Shown here one piece after another: positions 10,601 through 23,600 of a DNA stretch of 64,000 bases. The notes under the pieces were generated by a model. The model searched no databases. It saw nothing but the letters and a program-made list of their open reading frames with translations, and was not told the DNA's origin. The stretch is from Tipula vernalis (taxonomy: Eukaryota; Arthropoda; Insecta; Diptera; Tipulidae), in assembly GCA_958295665.1 (NCBI GenBank), contig OY282560.1, positions 46,872,333-46,936,332 of the forward strand, read 5' to 3'. The translations under genes and the position numbers were made by a program. Numbering within the stretch: the first letter of the stretch is position 1; each line of letters opens with the position of its first letter.

Positions 10601-13200
10601 CTTTGAAATGGTTAGAAATATTCGAGCAATCCAAATGCAAGTTGGCAAAATAAATACAGATCCTGAAGCCTATTGATAGAGCTATTGACCAATGTAATCG
10701 GAGCATTTTAGATTTTTGCCGTTCAAAATCTGTGGGCTAAAGCACAGTTGATTTTCAATAAAATCGAATTTTCTTTGAAATGGTTAGAAATATTCGAGCA
10801 ATCCAAATGCATGTTGGCAAAATAAATACAGATCCTGAAGCCTATTGATAGAGCTATTGACCAATGTAATCGGAGCATTTTAGATTTTTGCCGTTCAAAA
10901 TCTGTGGGCTAAAGCACAGTTGATTTTCAATAAAATCGAATTTTCTTTGAAATGGTTAGAAATATTCGAGCAATCCAAATGCAAGTTGGCAAAATAAATA
11001 CAGATCCTGAAGCCTATTGATAGAGCTATTGACCAATGTAATCGGAGCATTTTAGATTTTTGCCGTTCAAAATCTGTGGGCTAAAGCACAGTTGATTTTC
11101 AATAAAATCGAATTTTCTTTGAAATGGTTAGAAATATTCGAGCAATCCAAATGCAAGTTGGCAAAATAAATACAGATCCTGAAGCCTATTGATAGAGCTA
11201 TTGACCAATGTAATCGGAGCATTTTAGATTTTTGCCGTTCAAAATCTGTGGGCTAAAGCACAGTTGATTTTCAATAAAATCGAATTTTCTTTGAAATGGT
11301 TAGAAATATTCGAGCAATCCAAATGCAAGTTGGCAAAATAAATACAGATCCTGAAGCCTATTGATAGAGCTATTGACCAATGTAATCGGAGCATTTTAGA
11401 TTTTTGCCGTTCAAAATCTGTGGGCTAAAGCACAGTTGATTTTCAATAAAATCGAATTTTCTTTGAAATGGTTAGAAATATTCGAGCAATCCAAATGCAA
11501 GTTGGCAAAATAAATACAGATCCTGAAGCCTATTGATAGAGCTATTGACCAATGTAATCGGAGCATTTTAGATTTTTGCCGTTCAAAATCTGTGGGCTAA
11601 AGCACAGTTGATTTTCAATAAAATCGAATTTTCTTTGAAATGGTTAGAAATATTCGAGCAATCCAAATGCAAGTTGGCAAAATAAATACAGATCCTGAAG
11701 CCTATTGATAGAGCTATTGACCAATGTAATCGGAGCATTTTAGATTTTTGCCGTTCAAAATCTGTGGGCTAAAGCACAGTTGATTTTCAATAAAATCGAA
11801 TTTTCTTTGAAATGGTTAGAAATATTCGAGCAATCCAAATGCAAGTTGGCAAAATAAATACAGATCCTGAAGCCTATTGATAGAGCTATTGACCAATGTA
11901 ATCGGAGCATTTTAGATTTTTGCCGTTCAAAATCTGTGGGCTAAAGCACAGTTGATTTTCAATAAAATCGAATTTTCTTTGAAATGGTTAGAAATATTCG
12001 AGCAATCCAAATGCAAGTTGGCAAAATAAATACAGATCCTGAAGCCTATTGATAGAGCTATTGACCAATGTAATCGGAGCATTTTAGATTTTTGCCGTTC
12101 AAAATCTGTGGGCTAAAGCACAGTTGATTTTCAATAAAATCGAATTTTCTTTGAAATGGTTAGAAATATTCGAGCAATCCAAATGCAAGTTGGCAAAATA
12201 AATACAGATCCTGAAGCCTATTGATAGAGCTATTGACCAATGTAATCGGAGCATTTTAGATTTTTGCCGTTCAAAATCTGTGGGCTAAAGCACAGTTGAT
12301 TTTCAATAAAATCGAATTTTCTTTGAAATGGTTAGAAATATTCGAGCAATCCAAATGCAAGTTGGCAAAATAAATACAGATCCTGAAGCCTATTGATAGA
12401 GCTATTGACCAATGTAATCGGAGCATTTTAGATTTTTGCCGTTCAAAATCTGTGGGCTAAAGCACAGTTATAAAATCGAATTTTCTTTGAAATGGTTAGA
12501 AATATTCGAGCAATCCAAATGCAAGTTGGCAAAATAAATACAGATCCTGAAGCCTATTGATAGAGCTATTGACCAATGTAATCGGAGCATTTTAGATTTT
12601 TACCGTTCAAAATCTGTGGGCTAAAGCACAGTTGATTTTCAATAAAATCGAATTTTCTTTGAAATGGTTAGAAATATTCGAGCAATCCAAATGCAAGTTG
12701 GCAAAATAAATACAGATCCTGAAGCCTATTGATAGAGCTATTGACCAATGTAATCGGAGCATTTTAGATTTTTGCCGTTCAAAATCTGTGGGCTAAAGCA
12801 CAGTTGATTTTCAATAAAATCGAATTTTCTTTGAAATGGTTAGAAATATTCGAGCAATCCAAATGCAAGTTGGCAAAATAAATACAGATCCTGAAGCCTA
12901 TTGATAGAGCTATTGACCAATGTAATCGGAGCATTTTAGATTTTTGCCGTTCAAAATCTATGGGCTAAAGCACAGTTGATTTTCAATAAAATCGAATTTT
13001 CTTTGAAATGGTTAGAAATATTCGAGCAATCCAAATGCAAGTTGGCAAAATAAATACAGATCCTGAAGCCTATTGATAGAGCTATTGACCAATGTAATCG
13101 GAGCATTTTAGATTTTTGTCGTTCAAAATCTGTGGGCTAAAGCACAGTTGATTTTCAATAAAATCGAATTTTCTTTGAAATGGTTAGAAATATTCGAGCA
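7652..13200 (+). repeat. Homogenised consensus domain (left)
   Basis: About 32 units that are nearly all G81/G165 consensus. Exceptions are CCGTTCCAAATC at ~7969, A81 at ~9012 and ~9872 (860 bp or 5 units apart) and again at ~12960, ATGCATGTTGG at ~10809, a unit with an 8-bp deletion (12372-12535), TTTTTACCG at ~12597 and TTTTTGTCG at ~13117. Long stretches such as 10960-12370 look invariant, which implies recent homogenisation. Confidence 0.8.
12372..12535 (+). repeat. 164-bp monomer with 8-bp deletion
   Basis: Shortest unit in the window. It reads GCACAGTTATAAAATCG, lacking 8 bases from GATTTTCA relative to consensus, so the left arm of dyad 2 is gone. It is one of only four length changes outside the variable segment at positions 82-93. 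No second copy of this deletion is seen. Confidence 0.9.
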
Positions 13201-16200
13201 ATCCAAATGCAAGTTCGCAAAATAAATACAGATCCTGAAGCCTATTGATAGAGCTATTGACCAATGTAATCGGAGCATTTGAGATTTTTGCCGTTCAAAA
13301 TCTGTGGGCTAAAGCACAGTTGATTTTCAATAAAATCGAATTTTCTTTGAAATGGTTAGAAATATTCGAGCAATCCAAATGCAAGTTGGCAAAATAAATA
13401 CAGATCCTGAAGCCTATTGATAGAGCTATTGACCAATGTAATCGGAGCATTTTAGATTTTTGCCGTTCAAAATCTGTGGGCTAGCACAGTTGATTTTCAA
13501 TAAAATCGAATTTTCTTTGAAATGGTTAGAAATATTCGAGCAATCCAAATGCAAGTTCGCAAAATAAATACAGATCCTGAAGCCTATTGATAGAGCTATT
13601 GACCAATGTAATCGGAGCATTTTAGATTTTTGCCGTTCAAAATCTGTGGGCTAAAGCACAGTTGATTTTCAATAAAATCGAATTTTCTTTGAAATGGTTA
13701 GAAATATTCGAGCAATCCAAATGCAATTTGGCAAAATAAATACAGATCCTGAAGCCTATTGATAGAGCTATTGACCAATGTAATCGGAGCATTTTAGATT
13801 TTTGCCGTTCAAAATCTATGGGCTAAAGCACAGTTGATTTTCAATAAAATCGAATTTTCTTTGAAATGGTTAGAAATATTCGAGCAATCCAAATGCAAGT
13901 TGGCAAAATAAATACAGATCCTGAAGCCTATTGATAGAGCTATTGACCAATGTAATCGGAGCATTTTAGATTTTTGCCGTTCAAAATCTGTGGGCTAAAG
14001 CACAGTTGATTTTCAATAAAATCGAATTTTCTTTGAAATGGTTAGAAATATTCGAGCAATCCAAATGCAAGTTGGCAAAATAAATACAGATCCTGAAGCC
14101 TATTGATAGAGCTATTGACCAATGTAATCGAAGCATTTTAGATTTTTGCCGTTCAAAATCTGTGGGCTAAAGCACAGTTGATTTTCAATAAAATCGAATT
14201 TTCTTTGAAATGGTTAGAAATATTCGAGCAATCCAAATGCAAGTTGGCAAAATAAATACAGATCCTGAAGCCTATTGATAGAGCTATTGACCAATGTAAT
14301 CGGAGCATTTTAGATTTTTGCCGTTCAAAATCTATGGGCTAAAGCACAGTTGATTTTCAATAAAATCGAATTTTCTTTGAAATGGTTAGAAATATTCGAG
14401 CAATCCAAATGCAAGTTGGCAAAATAAATACAGATCCTGAAGCCTATTGATAGAGCTATTGACCAATGTAATCGGAGCATTTTAGATTTTTGCCGTTCAA
14501 AATCTGTGGGCTAAAGCACAGTTGATTTTCAATAAAATCGAATTTTCTTTGAAATGGTTAGAAATATTCGAGCAATCCAAATGCAAGTTGGCAAAATAAA
14601 TACAGATCCTGAAGCCTATTGATAGAGCTATTGACCAATGTAATCGGAGCATTTTAGATTTTTGCCGTTCAAAATCTGTGGGCTAAAGCACAGTTGATTT
14701 TCAATAAAATCGAATTTTCTTTGAAATGGTTAGAAATATTCGAGCAATCCAAATGCAAGTTGGCAAAATAAATACAGATCCTGAAGCCTATTGATAGAGC
14801 TATTGACCAATGTAATCGGAGCATTTTAGATTTTTGCCGTTCAAAATCTGTGGGCTAAAGCACAGTTGATTTTCAATAAAATCGAATTTTCTTTGAAATG
14901 GTTAGAAATATTCGAGCAATCCAAATGCAAGTTGGCAAAATAAATACAGATCCTGAAGCCTATTGATAGAGCTATTGACCAATGTAATCGGAGCATTTTA
15001 GATTTTTGCCGTTCAAAATCTGTGGGCTAAAGCACAGTTGATTTTCAATAAAATCGAATTTTCTTTGAAATGGTTAGAAATATTCGAGCAATCCAAATGC
15101 AAGTTGGCAAAATAAATACAGATCCTGAAGCCTATTGATAGAGCTATTGACCAATGTAATCGGAGCATTTTAGATTTTTGCCGTTCAAAATCTGTGGGCT
15201 AAAGCACAGTTGATTTTCAATAAAATCGAATTTTCTTTGAAATGGTTAGAAATATTTGAGCAATCCAAATGCAAGTTGGCAAAATAAATACAGATCCTGA
15301 AGCCTATTGATAGAGCTATTGACCAATGTAATCGGAGCATTTTAGATTTTTGCCGTTCAAAATCTGTGGGCTAAAGCACAGTTGATTTTCAATAAAATCG
15401 AATTTTCTTTGAAATGGTTAGAAATATTCGAGCAATCCAAATGCAAGTTGGCAAAATAAATACAGATCCTGAAGCCTATTGATAGAGCTATTGACCAATG
15501 TAATCGGAGCATTTTAGATTTTTGCCGTTCAAAATCTGTGGGCTAAAGCACAGTTGATTTTCAATAAAATCGAATTTTCTTTGAAATGGTTAGAAATATT
15601 CGAGCAATCCAAATGCAAGTTGGCAAAATAAATACAGATCCTGAAGCCTATTGATAGAGCTATTGACCAATGTAATCGGAGCATTTTAGATTTTTGCCGT
15701 TCAAAATCTGTGGGCTAAAGCACAGTTGATTTTCAATAAAATCGAATTTTCTTTGAAATGGTTAGAAATATTCGAGCAATCCAAATGCAAGTTGGCAAAA
15801 TAAATACAGATCCTGAAGCCTATTGATAGAGCTATTGACCAATGTAATCGGAGCATTTTAGATTTTTGCCGTTCCAAATCTGTGGGCTAAAGCACAGTTG
15901 ATTTTCAATAAAATCGAATTTTCTTTGAAATGGTTAGAAATATTCGAGCAATCCAAATGCAAGTTGGCAAAATAAATACAGATCCTGAAGCCTATTGATA
16001 GAGCTATTGACCAATGTAATCGGAGCATTTTAGATTTTTGCCGTTCAAAATCTGTGGGCTAAAGCACAGTTGATTTTCAATAAAATCGAATTTTCTTTGA
16101 AATGGTTAGAAATATTCGAGCAATCCAAATGCAAGTTGGCAAAATAAATACAGATCCTGAAGCCTATTGATAGAGCTATTGACCAATGTAATCGAAGCAT

Positions 16201-19200
16201 TTTAGATTTTTGCCGTTCAAAATCTATGGGCTAAAGCACAGTTGATTTTCAATAAAATCGAATTTTCTTTGAAATGGTTAGAAATATTCGAGCAATCCAA
16301 ATGCAAGTTGGCAAAATAAATACAGATCCTGAAGCCTATTGATAGAGCTATTGACCAATGTAATCGGAGCATTTTAGATTTTTGCCGTTCAAAATCTATG
16401 GGCTAAAGCACAGTTGATTTTCAATAAAATCGAATTTTCTTTGAAATGGTTAGAAATATTCGAGCAATCCAAATGCAAGTTGGCAAAATAAATACAGATC
16501 CTGAAGCCTATTGATAGAGCTATTGACCAATGTAATCGGAGCATTTTAGATTTTTGCCGTTCAAAATCTGTGGGCTAAAGCACAGTTGATTTTCAATAAA
16601 ATCGAATTTTCTTTGAAATGGTTAGAAATATTCGAGCAATCCAAATGCAAGTTGGCAAAATAAATACAGATCCTGAAGCCTATTGATAGAGCTATTGACC
16701 AATGTAATCGGAGCATTTTAGATTTTTGCCGTTCAAAATCTGTGGGCTAAAGCACAGTTGATTTTCAATAAAATCGAATTTTCTTTGAAATGGTTAGAAA
16801 TATTCGAGCAATCCAAATGCAAGTTGGCAAAATAAATACAGATCCTGAAGCCTATTGATAGAGCTATTGACCAATGTAATCGGAGCATTTTAGATTTTTG
16901 CCGTTCAAAATCTGTGGGCTAAAGCACAGTTGATTTTCAATAAAATCGAATTTTCTTTGAAATGGTTAGAAATATTCGAGCAATCCAAATGCAAGTTGGC
17001 AAAATAAATACAGATCCTGAAGCCTATTGATAGAGCTATTGACCAATGTAATCGGAGCATTTTAGATTTTTACCGTTCAAAATCTGTGGGCTAAAGCACA
17101 GTTGATTTTCAATAAAATCGAATTTTCTTTGAAATGGTTAGAAATATTCGAGCAATCCAAATGCAAGTTCGCAAAATAAATACAGATCCTGAAGCCTATT
17201 GATAGAGCTATTGACCAATGTAATCGGAGCATTTTAGATTTTTGCCGTTCAAAATCTGTGGGCTAAAGCACAGTTGATTTTCAATAAAATCGAATTTTCT
17301 TTGAAATGGTTAGAAATATTCGAGCAATCCAAATGCAAGTTGGCAAAATAAATACAGATCCTGAAGCCTATTGATAGAGCTATTGACCAATGTAATCGGA
17401 GCATTTTAGATTTTTGCCGTTCAAAATCTGTGGGCTAAAGCACAGTTGATTTTCAATAAAATCGAATTTTCTTTGAAATGGTTAGAAATATTCGAGCAAT
17501 CCAAATGCAAGTTGGCAAAATAAATACAGATCCTGAAGCCTATTGATAGAGCTATTGACCAATGTAATCGGAGCATTTTAGATTTTTGCCGTTCAAAATC
17601 TGTGGGCTAAAGCACAGTTGATTTTCAATAAAATCGAATTTTCTTTGAAATGGTTAGAAATATTCGAGCAATCCAAATGCAAGTTGGCAAAATAAATACA
17701 GATCCTGAAGCCTATTGATAGAGCTATTGACCAATGTAATCGGAGCATTTTAGATTTTTGCCGTTCAAAATCTGTGGGCTAAAGCACAGTTGATTTTCAA
17801 TAAAATCGAATTTTCTTTGAAATGGTTAGAAATATTCGAGCAATCCAAATGCAAGTTGGCAAAATAAATACAGATCCTGAAGCCTATTGATAGAGCTATT
17901 GACCAATGTAATCGGAGCATTTTAGATTTTTGCCGTTCAAAATCTGTGGGCTAAAGCACAGTTGATTTTCAATAAAATCGAATTTTCTTTGAAATGGTTA
18001 GAAATATTCGAGCAATCCAAATGCAAGTTGGCAAAATAAATACAGATCCTGAAGCCTATTGATAGAGCTATTGACCAATGTAATCGGAGCATTTGAGATT
18101 TTTGCCGTTCAAAATCTGTGGGCTAAAGCACAGTTGATTTTCAATAAAATCGAATTTTCTTTGAAATGGTTAGAAATATTCGAGCAATCCAAATGCAAGT
18201 TGGCAAAATAAATACAGATCCTGAAGCCTATTGATAGAGCTATTGACCAATGTAATCGGAGCATTTTAGATTTTTGCCGTTCAAAATCTGTGGGCTAAAG
18301 CACAGTTGATTTTCAATAAAATCGAATTTTCTTTGAAATGGTTAGAAATATTCGAGCAATCCAAATGCAAGTTCGCAAAATAAATACAGATCCTGAAGCC
18401 TATTGATAGAGCTATTGACCAATGTAATCGGAGCATTTTAGATTTTTGCCGTTCAAAATCTGTGGGCTAAAGCACAGTTGATTTTCAATAAAATCGAATT
18501 TTCTTTGAAATGGTTAGAAATATTCGAGCAATCCAAATGCAAGTTGGCAAAATAAATACAGATCCTGAAGCCTATTGATAGAGCTATTGACCAATGTAAT
18601 CGGAGCATTTTAGATTTTTGCCGTTCAAAATCTGTGGGCTAAAGCACAGTTGATTTTCAATAAAATCGAATTTTCTTTGAAATGGTTAGAAATATTCGAG
18701 CAATCCAAATGCAAGTTCGCAAAATAAATACAGATCCTGAAGCCTATTGATAGAGCTATTGACCAATGTAATCGGAGCATTTTAGATTTTTGCCGTTCAA
18801 AATCTATGGGCTAAAGCACAGTTGATTTTCAATAAAATCGAATTTTCTTTGAAATGGTTAGAAATATTCGAGCAATCCAAATGCAAGTTGGCAAAATAAA
18901 TACAGATCCTGAAGCCTATTGATAGAGCTATTGACCAATGTAATCGGAGCATTTTAGATTTTTGCCGTTCAAAATCTGTGGGCTAAAGCACAGTTGATTT
19001 TCAATAAAATCGAATTTTCTTTGAAATGGTTAGAAATATTCGAGCAATCCAAATGCAAGTTCGCAAAATAAATACAGATCCTGAAGCCTATTGATAGAGC
19101 TATTGACCAATGTAATCGGAGCATTTTAGATTTTTGCCGTTCAAAATCTGTGGGCTAAAGCACAGTTGATTTTCAATAAAATCGAATTTTCTTTGAAATG

Positions 19201-19234
19201 GTTAGAAATATTCGAGCAATCCAAATGCAAGTTG
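13201..19234 (+). repeat. Mixed-variant domain
   Basis: About 35 units with scattered A81 (near 13818, 14334, 16226, 16398 and 18806) and C165 (near 13215, 13558, 17170, 18374, 18718 and 19062). Rarer alleles are CATTTGAGAT near 13281 and 18095 (4814 bp, 28 units less the 2-bp deletion near 13482), ATCGAAGC near 14131 and 16194, TTTTTACCG near 17067, ATATTTGAGC near 15253, CCGTTCC near 15871 and CAATTTGG near 13726. I could not resolve a consistent higher-order period here. Confidence 0.7.
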
Positions 19235-19921
19235 GCAAAATAAATACAGATCCTGAAGCCTATTGATAGAGCTATTGACCAATGTAATCGGAGCATTTTA
19301 GATTTTTGCCGTTCAAAATCTGTGGGCTAAAGCACAGTTGATTTTCAATAAAATCGAATTTTCTTTGAAATGGTTAGAAATATTCGAGCAATCCAAATGC
19401 AAGTTGGCAAACTAAATACAGATCCTGAAGCCTATTGGTAGAGCTATTGACCAATGTAATCGGAGCATTTTAGATTTTTGCCGTTCAAAATCTGTGGGCT
19501 AAAGCACAGTTGATTTTCAATAAAATCGAATTTTCTTTGAAATGGTTAGAAATATTCGAGCAATCCAAATGCAATTTGGCAAAATAAATACAGATCCTGA
19601 AGCCTATTGATAGAGCTATTGACCAATGTAATCGGAGCATTTTAGATTTTTGCCGTTCAAAATCTGGGGCCAAAGCACAGTTGATTTTCAATAAAATCGA
19701 ATTTTCTTTGAAATGGTTAGAAATATTCGAGCAATCCAAATGCAAGTTGGCAAAATAAATACAGATCCTGAAGCCTATTGATAGAGCTATTGACCAATGT
19801 AATCGGAGCATTTTAGATTTTTGCCGTTCAAAATCTATGGGCTAAAGCACAGTTGATTTTCAATAAAATCGAATTTTCTTTGAAATGGTTAGAAATATTC
19901 GAGCAATCCAAATGCAAGTTC
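19235..19921 (+). repeat. 4-monomer block, copy 1
   Basis: A 687-bp block of four units, one of them the 171-bp GGGGCC form. Markers are GCAAACTAAAT at ~19408, ATTGGTAG at ~19434, CAATTTGG at ~19573, GGGGCC at 19666, and A81 near 19839 with C165 at 19921. All recur exactly 687 bp later. The G165/C165 state before the block and the AAACT/AAAAT state after it set the boundaries. Confidence 0.85.
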
Positions 19922-20608
19922 GCAAAATAAATACAGATCCTGAAGCCTATTGATAGAGCTATTGACCAATGTAATCGGAGCATTTTAGATTTTTGCCGTT
20001 CAAAATCTGTGGGCTAAAGCACAGTTGATTTTCAATAAAATCGAATTTTCTTTGAAATGGTTAGAAATATTCGAGCAATCCAAATGCAAGTTGGCAAACT
20101 AAATACAGATCCTGAAGCCTATTGGTAGAGCTATTGACCAATGTAATCGGAGCATTTTAGATTTTTGCCGTTCAAAATCTGTGGGCTAAAGCACAGTTGA
20201 TTTTCAATAAAATCGAATTTTCTTTGAAATGGTTAGAAATATTCGAGCAATCCAAATGCAATTTGGCAAAATAAATACAGATCCTGAAGCCTATTGATAG
20301 AGCTATTGACCAATGTAATCGGAGCATTTTAGATTTTTGCCGTTCAAAATCTGGGGCCAAAGCACAGTTGATTTTCAATAAAATCGAATTTTCTTTGAAA
20401 TGGTTAGAAATATTCGAGCAATCCAAATGCAAGTTGGCAAAATAAATACAGATCCTGAAGCCTATTGATAGAGCTATTGACCAATGTAATCGGAGCATTT
20501 TAGATTTTTGCCGTTCAAAATCTATGGGCTAAAGCACAGTTGATTTTCAATAAAATCGAATTTTCTTTGAAATGGTTAGAAATATTCGAGCAATCCAAAT
20601 GCAAGTTC
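19922..20608 (+). repeat. 4-monomer block, copy 2
   Basis: Tandem copy of the preceding 687-bp block with the same rare alleles: GCAAACTAAAT at ~20095, the position-25 G allele at 20124, CAATTTGG, GGGGCC near 20353, and A81 near 20523 with C165 near 20608. I saw no difference from copy 1 by eye. Confidence 0.85.
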
Positions 20609-23600
20609 GCAAAATAAATACAGATCCTGAAGCCTATTGATAGAGCTATTGACCAATGTAATCGGAGCATTTTAGATTTTTGCCGTTCAAAATCTGTGGG
20701 CTAAAGCACAGTTGATTTTCAATAAAATCGAATTTTCTTTGAAATGGTTAGAAATATTCGAGCAATCCAAATGCAAGTTGGCAAAATAAATACAGATCCT
20801 GAAGCCTATTGATAGAGCTATTGACCAATGTAATCGGAGCATTTTAGATTTTTGCCGTTCAAAATCTGTGGGCTAAAGCACAGTTGATTTTCAATAAAAT
20901 CGAATTTTCTTTGAAATGGTTAGAAATATTCGAGCAATCCAAATGCAAGTTAGCAAAATAAATACAGATCCTGAAGCCTATTGATAGAGCTATTGACCAA
21001 TGTAATCGGAGCATTTTAGATTTTTGCCGTTCAAAATCTGTGGGCTAAAGCACAGTTGATTTTCAATAAAATCGAATTTTCTTTGAAATGGTTAGAAATA
21101 TTCGAGCAATCCAAATGCAAGTTGGCAAAATAAATACAGATCCTGAAGCCTATTGATAGAGCTATTGACCAATGTAATCGGAGCATTTTAGATTTTTGCC
21201 GTTCAAAATCTGTGGGCTTTAAAGCACAGTTGATTTTCAATAAAATCGAATTTTCTTTGAAATGGTTAGAAATATTCGAGCAATCCAAATGCAAGTTGGC
21301 AAAATAAATACAGATCCTGAAGGCTATTGATAGAGCTATTGACCAATGTAATCGGAGCATTTTAGATTTTTGCCGTTCAAAATCTGTGGGCAAAGCACAG
21401 TTGATTTTCAATAAAATCGAATTTTCTTTGAAATGGTTAGAAATATTCGAGCAATCCAAATGAAAGTTGGCAAAATAAATACAGATCCTGAAGCCTATTG
21501 ATAGAGCTATTGACCAATGTAATCGGAGCATTTTAGATTTTTGCCGTTCAAAATCTGGGGCCAAAGCACAGTTGATTTTCAATAAAATCGAATTTTCTTT
21601 GAAATGGTTAGAAATATTCGAGCAATCCAAATGCAAGTTGGCAAAATAAATACAGATCCTGAAGCCTATTGATAGAGCTATTGACCAATGTAATCGGAGC
21701 ATTTTAGATTTTTGCCGTTCAAAATCTATGGGCTAAAGCACAGTTGATTTTCAATAAAATCGAATTTTCTTTGAAATGGTTAGAAATATTCGAGCAATCC
21801 AAATGCAAGTTGGCAAAATAAATACAGATCCTGAAGCCTATTGGTAGAGCTATTGACCAATGTAATCGGAGCATTTTAGATTTTTGCCGTTCAAAATCTG
21901 TGGGCTAAAGCACAGTTGATTTTCAATAAAATCGAATTTTCTTTGAAATGGTTAGAAATATTCGAGCAATCCAAATGCAATTTGGCAAAATAAATACAGA
22001 TCCTGAAGCCTATTGATAGAGCTATTGACCAATGTAATCGGAGCATTTTAGATTTTTGCCGTTCAAAATCTGGGGCCAAAGCACAGTTGATTTTCAATAA
22101 AATCGAATTTTCTTTGAAATGGTTAGAAATATTCGAGCAATCCAAATGCAAGTTGGCAAAATAAATACAGATCCTGAAGCCTATTGATGAGCTATTGATC
22201 AATGTAATCGGAGCATTTTAGATTTTTGCCGTTCAAAATCTGTGGGCTAAAGCACAGTTGATTTTCAATAAAATCGAATTTTCTTTGAAATGGTTAGAAA
22301 TATTCGAGCAATCCAAATGCAAGTTGGCAAAATAAATACAGATCCTGAAGCCTATTGATAGAGCTATTGACCAATGTAATCGGAGCATTTTAGATTTTTG
22401 CCGTTCAAAATCTATGGGCTAAAGCACAGTTGATTTTCAATAAAATCGAATTTTCTTTGAAATGGTTAGAAATATTCGAGCAATCCAAATGCAAGTTGGC
22501 AAAATAAATACAGATCCTGAAGCCTATTGGTAGAGCTATTGACCAATGTAATCGGAGCATTTTAGATTTTTGCCGTTCAAAATCTGTGGGCTAAAGCACA
22601 GTTGATTTTCAATAAAATCGAATTTTCTTTGAAATGGTTAGAAATATTCGAGCAATCCAAATGCAAGTTGGCAAAATAAATACAGATCCTGAAGCCTATT
22701 GATAGAGCTATTGACCAATGTAATCGGAGCATTTTAGATTTTTGCCGTTCAAAATCTGTGGGCTAAAGCACAGTTGATTTTCAATAAAATCGAATTTTCT
22801 TTGAAATGGTTAGAAATATTCGAGCAATCCAAATGCAAGTTGGCAAAATAAATACAGATCCTGAAGCCTATTGATAGAGCTATTGACCAATGTAATCGGA
22901 GCATTTTAGATTTTTGCCGTTCAAAATCTGTGGGCTAAAGCACAGTTGATTTTCAATAAAATCGAATTTTCTTTGAAATGGTTAGAAATATTCGAGCAAT
23001 CCAAATGCAAGTTGGCAAAATAAATACAGATCCTGAAGCCTATTGATAGAGCTATTGACCAATGTAATCGGAGCATTTTAGATTTTTGCCGTTCAAAATC
23101 TATGGGCTAAAGCACAGTTGATTTTCAATAAAATCGAATTTTCTTTGAAATGGTTAGAAATATTCGAGCAATCCAAATGCAAGTTCGCAAAATAAATACA
23201 GATCCTGAAGCCTATTGATAGAGCTATTGACCAATGTAATCGGAGCATTTTAGATTTTTGCCGTTCAAAATCTGTGGGCTAAAGCACAGTTGATTTTCAA
23301 TAAAATCGAATTTTCTTTGAAATGGTTAGAAATATTCGAGCAATCCAAATGCAAGTTGGCAAAATAAATACAGATCCTGAAGCCTATTGATAGAGCTATT
23401 GACCAATGTAATCGGAGCATTTTAGATTTTTGCCGTTCAAAATCTATGGGCTAAAGCACAGTTGATTTTCAATAAAATCGAATTTTCTTTGAAATGGTTA
23501 GAAATATTCGAGCAATCCAAATGCAAGTTGGCAAAATAAATACAGATCCTGAAGCCTATTGGTAGAGCTATTGACCAATGTAATCGGAGCATTTTAGATT

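Noticed and set aside
12597..19062. A possible second large duplication (TTTTTACCG at ~12597 and ~17067; CATTTGAGAT at 13281 and 18095)
   Set aside because: The two markers give different offsets (4470 and 4814 bp), and the A81/C165 patterns around them do not line up, so shared descent of one block is not supported.
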